Source: Actinomycetota bacterium (GTDB lineage: Bacteria > Actinomycetota > Thermoleophilia > Gaiellales > Gaiellaceae). From it: a stretch of 5,582 bases of DNA. Below are positions 1-4,593 of this stretch, piece after piece (within the stretch, counting starts at the first letter, position 1; each line of letters starts with the position of its first letter). The stretch is taken from positions 1-5,582 of the forward strand of contig VGCB01000215.1 in NCBI GenBank assembly GCA_016870235.1, in the 5' to 3' direction. The notes below the pieces were generated by a model that was given only the letters and a program-made list of their open reading frames with translations, made no database searches and was not told where the DNA came from. The translations under genes were made by a program, and so were the position numbers.

Positions 1-72
1 ATCGCGACTACGCCTGGCAAGCCGCTGCAACTCACGGCCCTCCGCATCCGAAATCGATCGCACGAACACCAC
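1..72 (-). CDS. IS630-family transposase, N-terminal fragment (runs off the left edge)
   Basis: Only 24 codons are visible. Read on the minus strand from a GTG at 72-70, the product begins MVFVRSISDAEGRELQRLAR. From memory of the family, an opening 'VFVR-[PSA]-[IL]-S-[DE]-x-E-G-R-x-L-x-x-[IL]-x-R-R' is typical of IS630 transposases and precedes a helix-turn-helix. The DDE catalytic core would lie beyond the edge. The frame stays open further upstream (about to 165), but the family-like sequence starts at this GTG, and a G-run (83-79) sits 6 bases before it as a plausible ribosome binding site. The second GTG (69-67) is an alternative start. The call rests on a short match and could be another protein, or a decayed copy of the element. 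Confidence 0.55.
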   Translation of the reverse strand, partial: MVFVRSISDAEGRELQRLARRSRD

Positions 73-73
73 C

Positions 74-122
74 GGCAACCCCCAGCCTGAGACGGTTGCC
101 AGTCGATTCGAGATCAGCAACC
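74..122 (-). repeat. Alternative-pairing inverted repeats in the transposase leader
   Basis: On the plus strand there are three related arms: GGCAACC (74-80), GGTTGCC (94-100) and GCAACC (117-122). The middle arm can pair with either outer arm: 7 bp with a 13-base loop, or 6 bp with a 17-base loop. On the minus strand the 74-100 hairpin ends one base before the transposase GTG and takes in part of the likely Shine-Dalgarno G-run (79-83). The complementarity is directly visible. A role in masking the ribosome binding site is inference. Confidence 0.5.
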
Positions 123-129
123 CGGTCCC

Positions 130-165
130 TGCCCCAAAACCGCGACCACATTCGCTGAAGGGGCA
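130..165 (-). terminator. Imperfect hairpin right after the CorC-type stop; possible terminator or IS tip structure
   Basis: On the plus strand TGCCCC (130-135) pairs with GGGGCA (160-165). Nested inside, GCGA (142-145) pairs with TCGC (152-155) around a 6-base loop. On the minus strand the inner hairpin is followed by GGTTTT, which resembles a weak intrinsic terminator for the CorC-type transcript. The position also fits a terminal or subterminal repeat of the insertion sequence. The stems are short and broken by an internal loop, so terminator function is uncertain. Confidence 0.3.
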
Positions 166-1476
166 CTAGGCGACCTCGCCCCGCTCCGGCGCGGGCTCCT
201 GGTGCGGCTCCGTCGGCAGGAACTCCACCTCGATCCGGCCGATGCGCGACCCCTCGATCTCGAGCACGGTGAGCCGCAGCCCGTTCTCGCGCACCTCGTC
301 CCCGGGCTCGGCGGCGCGGCCGAGACGGTCGAAGATGAAGCCGCCGATCGTGTGGTAGTCCTCGTGCTCGACGCTCTGCTTGAACTCCTCGTTGAAGTCG
401 TCGATCGTGAACGTCCCGTCGATCCGGATCGTCGTCTCGTCGACGCGCTCGACCGACTCGTCGGGCAGGTCGAACTCGTCCTCGATGTCGCCGACGATCT
501 CCTCGACGAGGTCCTCGAGCGTCACGATCCCCATCGTCGAGCCGTACTCGTCGACGACGATCGCCATGTGCTGGCTCGTCTTGCGGAACTCCGCGAGCAG
601 CGCGCCGAGGTCCTTGGTCTCCGGCACGACGTATGCGGGCCTGAGGAGCTCCGACAGCTCCACGTCGGCGATCGCGCTGTCGTGGAGCGCCGAGACGAGG
701 TCGCGGACGTGGAGGATGCCGCAGATGTCGTCCACCGACTCGCGGTAGACGGGGTAGCGCGTGTACGGCGAGTCGAGCACCGCCCGCAGCGCCTCCTCGG
801 GAGCCATCTCGATCGAGATCGCGGTCATCTCCGGCCGCGGCACCATCACGTCCGCCGCCTCCTTCTCGGCGAAGTCGAAGACCTTGTAGAGCATCTCCTC
901 CTCCGCGGTCTCGATCTCGCCCACGTCCTCGGCCGCCGCCACCGACTGCCGGATGTCCTCGCGCGTGAACGCGATCATCCCGGCCGGGGCGGGCTTGATC
1001 CGGAAGGCGCGGAGGACGACGTTGGCGGTCGACTGGAGGAGCCACACGAGCGGCGTCATCGCCCGGGCCATCACGTCGAGCGGAACGGCGAAGACGAGCG
1101 CGATGCGCTCCGCCTTCTGCAGGGCGAGCGCCTTCGGCACGAGCTCGCCGAGAGCGACGGAGAGGTAGGTGAGGACGATGAACGAGATCACGAACGCGAC
1201 CCCTCGCGGCAGGAAGTCGAAGAACCGCGAGAAGAGCGGCTCGCCGACGGCGCCGAGCGCGATCCCGAAGACCGTGATCCCGACCTGGATCGCGCCGATG
1301 AACCGCACCGGATCGTCGAGGAGGCGGAGGGCCCTGCGGGCGGAGCGACTGCCGCGCTCCGCGCGCTCCTCGAGCCGGCCGCGCCGGGCCGTGACGAGCG
1401 CATACTCGGCAGCGACGAAGATGGCGTTGCCCAGCACGAGCCCGAGCACCGCAAGGAGACGACCTGCGTCGCTCAC
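166..1476 (-). CDS. CNNM/CorC-type membrane protein with CBS pair (hemolysin C-like)
   Basis: A 436-residue integral membrane protein of the UPF0053/CNNM-CorC family, which is associated with Mg2+/Co2+ export or resistance. The older 'hemolysin' label is misleading. Residues 1-160 form a DUF21/CNNM domain with hydrophobic segments near 6-28, 58-80, 92-110 and 124-148, the family's E24 after the first segment, and G110-E-L-V-P-K115. Residues about 205-335 form the CBS pair: MVPRPEM (211-217), YPVYRES (241-247), and [20 protein letters not shown] (308-327), which is highly conserved in the family. Residues about 345-420 are the CorC_HlyC domain, with the usual DDFNEEF (359-365) and HTIGGF (375-380). 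The length is normal. The GTG start is chosen because the family's first membrane segment follows directly and GAGG lies 5 bases upstream. The stop codon TAG coincides with the inferred insertion-sequence junction. The transported ion cannot be told from sequence. Confidence 0.93.
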   Translation of the reverse strand: MSDAGRLLAVLGLVLGNAIFVAAEYALVTARRGRLEERAERGSRSARRALRLLDDPVRFIGAIQVGITVFGIALGAVGEPLFSRFFDFLPRGVAFVISFIVLTYLSVALGELVPKALALQKAERIALVFAVPLDVMARAMTPLVWLLQSTANVVLRAFRIKPAPAGMIAFTREDIRQSVAAAEDVGEIETAEEEMLYKVFDFAEKEAADVMVPRPEMTAISIEMAPEEALRAVLDSPYTRYPVYRESVDDICGILHVRDLVSALHDSAIADVELSELLRPAYVVPETKDLGALLAEFRKTSQHMAIVVDEYGSTMGIVTLEDLVEEIVGDIEDEFDLPDESVERVDETTIRIDGTFTIDDFNEEFKQSVEHEDYHTIGGFIFDRLGRAAEPGDEVRENGLRLTVLEIEGSRIGRIEVEFLPTEPHQEPAPERGEVA

Positions 1477-1481
1477 GCAAG

Positions 1482-1486
1482 CCTCA
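1482..1486 (-). promoter_or_regulatory. Ribosome binding site of the CorC-type gene
   Basis: On the minus strand TGAGG ends 5 bases before the GTG at 1476, a good Shine-Dalgarno match at normal spacing. It supports the GTG start. The site lies in a small GCC-TGA-GGC palindrome (1481-1489). Confidence 0.6.
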
Positions 1487-1491
1487 GGCGG

Positions 1492-1541
1492 AAAACAGAG
1501 AGCGCCCCGTCCAGGGCGCCGGTACTTGGCGGAAGCTCGCC
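1492..1541 (-). promoter_or_regulatory. Attenuator-like leader structure upstream of the CorC-type gene
   Basis: Reading the minus strand from 1541 downward there are four complementary segments: GGCG (1541-1538), CGCC (1531-1528), GGCGCCC (1520-1514) and GGGCGC (1507-1502). Segment 1 can pair with 2, 2 with 3, or 3 with 4. The 3:4 hairpin is a perfect 6-bp stem with a 6-base loop, followed by TCTCTGTTTT (1501-1492), which makes it look like an intrinsic terminator inside the 5' leader. The pairings are visible. Control by attenuation or by a ligand is inference, and short GC arms arise often by chance in such DNA. I recognise no known riboswitch consensus. Confidence 0.35.
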
Positions 1542-1557
1542 GTCCACTCGGTCCGTG

Positions 1558-1563
1558 AGTATA
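1558..1563 (-). promoter_or_regulatory. Candidate -10 element for the CorC-type gene
   Basis: On the minus strand the hexamer TATACT matches the TATAAT consensus at five of six positions and lies about 80 bases before the GTG start. It would give a leader of roughly 75 bases that includes the four-segment structure at 1492-1541. No convincing -35 box is seen at 16-19 bp spacing, so the call is weak. Confidence 0.35.
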
Positions 1564-1601
1564 GGAGACAACGAGGACAGTCCGACAGCCAACGCGATCT
1601 C

Positions 1602-1618
1602 CTTATGCGCACCATAAG
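1602..1618. promoter_or_regulatory. Dyad CTTATG-N5-CATAAG, candidate operator of the cys operon
   Basis: A perfect 6-bp inverted repeat with a 5-base spacer (CGCAC) stands out as AT-rich in a GC-rich region. It overlaps the expected -35 position for the -10 at 1636-1641, and its centre is about 39 bases upstream of the predicted transcription start at the cysH ATG. That placement suits either a repressor operator or an activator site next to RNA polymerase. Sulfur-responsive regulators of the Rrf2/CymR, LysR or other families are possible candidates, but the sequence does not identify the protein. Confidence 0.5.
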
Positions 1619-1632
1619 CAATCCTCATGCTC

Positions 1633-1641
1633 TGATAGGCT
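1633..1641 (+). promoter_or_regulatory. Extended -10 element (TG-A-TAGGCT) of a leaderless cysH promoter
   Basis: TGATAGGCT matches the actinobacterial pattern TGn-TAnnnT. The hexamer ends at 1641, leaving 7 bases before the A of the cysH ATG at 1649, the spacing expected if transcription starts at the start codon. No Shine-Dalgarno sequence is seen between them, which supports a leaderless mRNA. A clear -35 box is absent; the dyad at 1602-1618 occupies that place. Confidence 0.5.
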
Positions 1642-1648
1642 GCCGACG

Positions 1649-2320
1649 ATGACCGCTGACGTCAGCACGCTCACCGGCGCGACCGACGTCGAGTCCCTCG
1701 ACGCGCATGCGGTCGTCGGGCTCATGGTCGAGCGCCTCCACCCGCGCCTGGCGCTCGCCTGCTCCTTCCAGAAAGAGGAGGCGGTGCTGATCGACATCCT
1801 GCTCGAGCAGCAGCCCGACGCCGCCGTCTTCGCCATCGACACCCACGTCCTCTTCCCCGAGACCTACGCCGTCTGGCGCGCGATCGAGCGCCGCTACGGG
1901 ATCGAGGTGCAGGCGGTGGAGGGCCCTTCGCTCGGGCGCCAGGCCGCCGCGCACGGCGACGCCCTCTGGGAGCGGAACCCCTCGCTCTGTTGCGCGATCC
2001 GCAAGGTCGGGCCGCTGGGAGCCGCGCTCTCGGGCCTCGACGGGTGGATCACCGGGGTTCGCCGCGATCAGTCGCCGACGCGCGCCGGGACGCCGAAGAT
2101 CGGCTGGGACGAGCGACACGAGCTGTGGAAGGCGGCCCCGCTGGCAGACTGGTCCGATGCCGACGTGTGGGCCTACATCGAGAAGCGCGACCTGCCGGTG
2201 AACGAGCTCCACGCCCGCGGCTACGCATCGATCGGCTGCGTCCACTGCACGGCTCCCGGCACCGGCCGCGAGGGACGCTGGGCCGGCACGGACAAGACCG
2301 AGTGCGGGCTCCACGCATGA
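1649..2320 (+). CDS. cysH: Assimilatory adenylyl-sulfate (APS) reductase, [4Fe-4S] type
   Basis: A 223-residue PAPS/APS reductase family enzyme. It would reduce APS to sulfite and AMP with thioredoxin or a similar thiol donor (EC 1.8.4.10) in the cytoplasm. Visible features are the SFQKEE nucleotide-site motif (39-44), TGVRRDQSPTR (135-145), the iron-sulfur cysteine pair C114-C115, the second pair in GCVHCT (C197, C200), and the catalytic cysteine C219 in the C-terminal KTECGLHA. In this family the four extra cysteines mark the [4Fe-4S] form, which uses APS. E. coli-type PAPS reductases lack them. The C-terminal CxxC-to-ECG linker looks a few residues shorter than I recall in relatives. The ATG start sits 7 bases after a TAnnnT element and has no Shine-Dalgarno, consistent with leaderless translation. 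It is first in the operon, and its stop overlaps the cysD start. Confidence 0.95.
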   Translation: MTADVSTLTGATDVESLDAHAVVGLMVERLHPRLALACSFQKEEAVLIDILLEQQPDAAVFAIDTHVLFPETYAVWRAIERRYGIEVQAVEGPSLGRQAAAHGDALWERNPSLCCAIRKVGPLGAALSGLDGWITGVRRDQSPTRAGTPKIGWDERHELWKAAPLADWSDADVWAYIEKRDLPVNELHARGYASIGCVHCTAPGTGREGRWAGTDKTECGLHA

Positions 2321-3237
2321 GCTCGACGCGCGACCTGATCCATCTCTCGCACCTCGACGCGCTCGAGGCCGAGGCCGTGCACATCATGCGCGAGGTCGCA
2401 GCGGAGCTCGAGCGGCCGGTGCTCCTCTTCTCCGGCGGCAAGGACTCGATCGTCCTCCTCCGCCTCGCCGAGAAGGCGTTCAGGCCCGGCGGGTTCCCGT
2501 TCCCACTGATGCACGTCGACACGGGGCACAACTTCCCCGAGGTGATCGAGTTCCGCGACCGGCGGGTGGCGGAGCTCGGCGAGCGGCTCGTCGTCGCATC
2601 GGTGCAGGAGTCGATCGACAGGGGGCGGGTCGCGGAGCAGACGGGGCCGCGCGCGTCGCGGAACCAGCTCCAGACGACGACGCTCCTCGACGCGATGGAG
2701 GAGCACGGGTTCGACGCGGCGATCGGCGGCGCGCGCCGCGACGAGGAGCGCTCGCGGGCGAAGGAGCGCATCTTCTCGTTCCGCGACGACTTCGGTCAGT
2801 GGGACCCGCGCGCACAGCGGCCGGAGCTCTGGAACCTCTACAACGGCCGCATCCGCAAGGGCGAGCAGGTGCGGGTCTTCCCGATCTCGAACTGGACCGA
2901 GCTCGACGTCTGGCAGTACGTGGCGCGCGAGGCCCTCGAGCTGCCCACGATCTACTACGCGCACGAGCGAAGCGTGTTCCAGCGCGACGGCATGCTGTAC
3001 GCCGCCTCCGAGGTGGTCGAGCGGTACGAGCACGAGACCCCCTTCGACGAGTGGGTGCGGTTCCGCACCGTCGGCGACATGAGCTGCACCGGCGCCGTGC
3101 GCTCGCGCGCGACGACCCTCGAGGACGTCGTCGCCGAGATCGCGTCGACCCGGGTCACCGAGCGCGGCGAGACGCGCGCCGACGACCGCGTCACCGAGGC
3201 GGCGATGGAAGACCGCAAGCGCCAGGGCTACTTCTGA
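2317..3237 (+). CDS. cysD: Sulfate adenylyltransferase subunit 2 (ATP sulfurylase small subunit)
   Basis: A 306-residue catalytic subunit of the heterodimeric ATP sulfurylase (EC 2.7.7.4), which makes APS and pyrophosphate from sulfate and ATP. Visible features are the PP-loop SGGKDS (39-44), HVDTGHNFPEVIEFRD (66-81), the strongly conserved GGARRDEERSRAKERIFSFR (137-156), FPISNWTELDVWQY (188-201) and the family-typical C-terminus MEDRKRQGYF (297-306). The length matches the family. The frame stays open upstream inside cysH, but the ATG at 2317 gives the normal N-terminus (a leader, then LEAEAVHIMREVAAE) and makes an ATGA overlap with the cysH stop, which implies translational coupling. No strong Shine-Dalgarno is seen. 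It works as a complex with CysN, encoded immediately downstream. Confidence 0.97.
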   Translation: MSSTRDLIHLSHLDALEAEAVHIMREVAAELERPVLLFSGGKDSIVLLRLAEKAFRPGGFPFPLMHVDTGHNFPEVIEFRDRRVAELGERLVVASVQESIDRGRVAEQTGPRASRNQLQTTTLLDAMEEHGFDAAIGGARRDEERSRAKERIFSFRDDFGQWDPRAQRPELWNLYNGRIRKGEQVRVFPISNWTELDVWQYVAREALELPTIYYAHERSVFQRDGMLYAASEVVERYEHETPFDEWVRFRTVGDMSCTGAVRSRATTLEDVVAEIASTRVTERGETRADDRVTEAAMEDRKRQGYF

Positions 3238-4538
3238 TGGCCGTCGACCTCGACCTGGCGAAGCTCCTGACCGGCGACCTCGCCGCGTCCGAGCTCGTGC
3301 GGCTCGTCACCTGCGGCTCGGTCGACGACGGCAAGTCGACGCTGATCGGCCGCCTGCTCTACGACACGAAGCAGGTGTTCGTCGACCAGCTCGAGCACGT
3401 CGAGGAGACGAGCGAGCGCCGCGGCGACGGCTACGTCAACTTGGCGCTGCTGACCGACGGCCTCCGCGCCGAGCGCGAGCAGGGGATCACGATCGACGTC
3501 GCGTACCGCTCGTTCGTGACCGCCCGCCGGCGGTTCCAGCTCGCCGACGCACCCGGGCACGTCCAGTACACGCGCAACATGGTCACCGGGGCGTCGACCG
3601 CCGACGTCGCGATCGTCCTCGTCGATGCCCGCAAGGGCGTGATCGAGCAGACCCGGCGCCACACGTACATCGCCTCGATGCTCGGCATCCCGCACATCGC
3701 GTTCGCCGTCAACAAGATGGACCTCGTCGAGTTCGACGAGGCGCGATTCGAGGAGATCGAGTCGGAGCTCCGCGACCTCTCGACCCGCCTCGGCGTCCGC
3801 GACGAGGTCGCGATCCCGATCGCCGCGCTGCACGGCGACAACGTCGTCGAGCCGTCCGAACGGATGCCGTGGTGGCAGGGTGAGACGCTCCTCGAGCACC
3901 TCGAGGCGATCGAGGTCGCCGCGGATCGCGACCTCGACCACCGTCGCTTCCCCGTGCAGTGGGTCGTCCGGCCGATGTCCGACGAGCACCACGACTACCG
4001 CGGCTATGCGGGCCAGGTGGCAGGCGGCGCCTGGCATCCCGGCGACGACGTGCTCGTGCTCCCGTCCGGCCACCGCTCACGGGTCGCCGCCGTGGAGACG
4101 CTCGACGGCCCCCTGGAGGCGGCCGTCCCGGGCATGTCCGTCGTCTTGCGGATCGAGGACCAGATCGACATCGGGCGCGGCGACATGCTCGTCGACCCGG
4201 CCGAGCCGCCGATCGCCGCACGCACTGTCGCGGCTCGCGTGTGCTGGATGAGCGAGACGCCCGTCCAGGTCGGGGCCCGGCTCGCGGTCAAGCACACGAC
4301 CCGATGGGCCCGCGCGGTCCTCGACCGGATCGAGTCGAAGCTCGACGTCGAGACCCTCGAGGACGTCCCCGCCGACGGGCTCGCCCTCAACGACCTCGCG
4401 CTCGTCCACCTGCGCCTGTCGGCGCCGATCATGGTCGACCCGTACGCGGGGAATCGCACGACGGGTGCGTTCGTCCTCGTCGACGAGGCGACGAACAACA
4501 CCGTCGCCGCCGGCATGGTCGTCTCCGCGGAGACCTGA
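3237..4538 (+). CDS. cysN: Sulfate adenylyltransferase subunit 1 (GTPase subunit of ATP sulfurylase)
   Basis: A 433-residue EF-Tu-like GTPase that couples GTP hydrolysis to APS formation by CysD. All G motifs are present: P-loop GSVDDGKS (27-34), GITID with the switch I Thr (83-87), DAPGH (104-108), NKMD (159-162) and AALHGDN (196-202). Residues about 235-325 form the beta-barrel domain II and about 330-430 domain III, with CWMSETPVQVGARLAVKHTT (336-355) and the conserved NRTTGAF (406-412). It ends just after VLVDEATNNTVAAGMV, so there is no C-terminal APS kinase (CysC/NodQ-type) fusion. That fits a pathway that reduces APS directly. The ATG shares one base with the cysD stop (TGATG). It is the last gene of the operon, followed by a strong hairpin. 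Confidence 0.97.
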   Translation: MAVDLDLAKLLTGDLAASELVRLVTCGSVDDGKSTLIGRLLYDTKQVFVDQLEHVEETSERRGDGYVNLALLTDGLRAEREQGITIDVAYRSFVTARRRFQLADAPGHVQYTRNMVTGASTADVAIVLVDARKGVIEQTRRHTYIASMLGIPHIAFAVNKMDLVEFDEARFEEIESELRDLSTRLGVRDEVAIPIAALHGDNVVEPSERMPWWQGETLLEHLEAIEVAADRDLDHRRFPVQWVVRPMSDEHHDYRGYAGQVAGGAWHPGDDVLVLPSGHRSRVAAVETLDGPLEAAVPGMSVVLRIEDQIDIGRGDMLVDPAEPPIAARTVAARVCWMSETPVQVGARLAVKHTTRWARAVLDRIESKLDVETLEDVPADGLALNDLALVHLRLSAPIMVDPYAGNRTTGAFVLVDEATNNTVAAGMVVSAET

Positions 4539-4545
4539 GCGCGTT

Positions 4546-4582
4546 GGTGTTGTGGGCGCGCCGCCCGCGCGCCCACAACACC
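4546..4582. terminator. Bidirectional hairpin terminator between convergent genes
   Basis: A perfect 16-bp stem, GGTGTTGTGGGCGCGC (4546-4561) with its complement (4567-4582), encloses a 5-base loop CGCCC. It begins 7 bases after the cysN stop and ends 11 bases before the end of the facing minus-strand gene. No T-run follows on either strand, a form reported for many high-GC actinobacterial terminators. Its symmetry would let it serve both transcripts. Confidence 0.75.
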
Positions 4583-4593
4583 GTCGTTGCAGC

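Larger units (their letters stand above)
1..168 (-). mobile_element. End of a probable IS630-family insertion sequence (left part outside window)
   Basis: The stretch holds the start of an IS630-like transposase reading leftward off the window, plus its upstream non-coding end. IS630 elements are known to insert at TA and duplicate it. From the transposase start (72) rightward, the first TA is at 167-168, inside the stop codon of the CorC-type gene, and no other TA occurs between 73 and 166. The inferred element tip on the minus strand therefore starts at 166 with GTGCCCCTTCAGCG. The tip contains an imperfect hairpin (130-165) and further inverted repeats (74-122). The other terminal inverted repeat is outside the window, so the boundary is inferred, not shown. 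Completeness and activity of the element cannot be judged. Confidence 0.5.

Noticed and set aside
93..122. Possible tRNA T-arm (a TTCGA core near 106-110)
   Set aside because: The flanking bases do not form a 5-bp T-stem, and no acceptor or anticodon arms are found at the right spacing.
2..169. Plus-strand frame open from the left edge to a TAG at 167-169
   Set aside because: It could be the tail of a gene, but the product is low-complexity and Pro/Ser-rich, while the opposite strand gives an IS630-like N-terminus with a leader.
202..1617. Long plus-strand open frame (about 471 codons) antisense to the CorC-type gene
   Set aside because: Its composition is dominated by Arg, Asp, Glu and Leu, with no recognisable domain. 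It mirrors a well-supported gene and is the usual shadow in GC-rich DNA.
1627..1635. Tiny upstream reading frame ATG-CTC-TGA before cysH
   Set aside because: It lies upstream of, and overlaps, the predicted -10 element, so it would not be transcribed if the promoter call is right.
1477..1648. SAM or other known riboswitch upstream of the sulfur operon
   Set aside because: No known riboswitch core was recognised, and the predicted cysH transcript has no leader to hold one.
1625..2314. Minus-strand open frame covering cysH
   Set aside because: Antisense shadow of cysH. The product has no family features and the cysH motifs are unambiguous.
2799..3236. Upstream extension of the cysN frame into cysD
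   Set aside because: The extension is Arg/Ala-rich nonsense overlapping cysD. The CysN family N-terminus starts at the ATG at 3237, which also gives a typical TGATG overlap.
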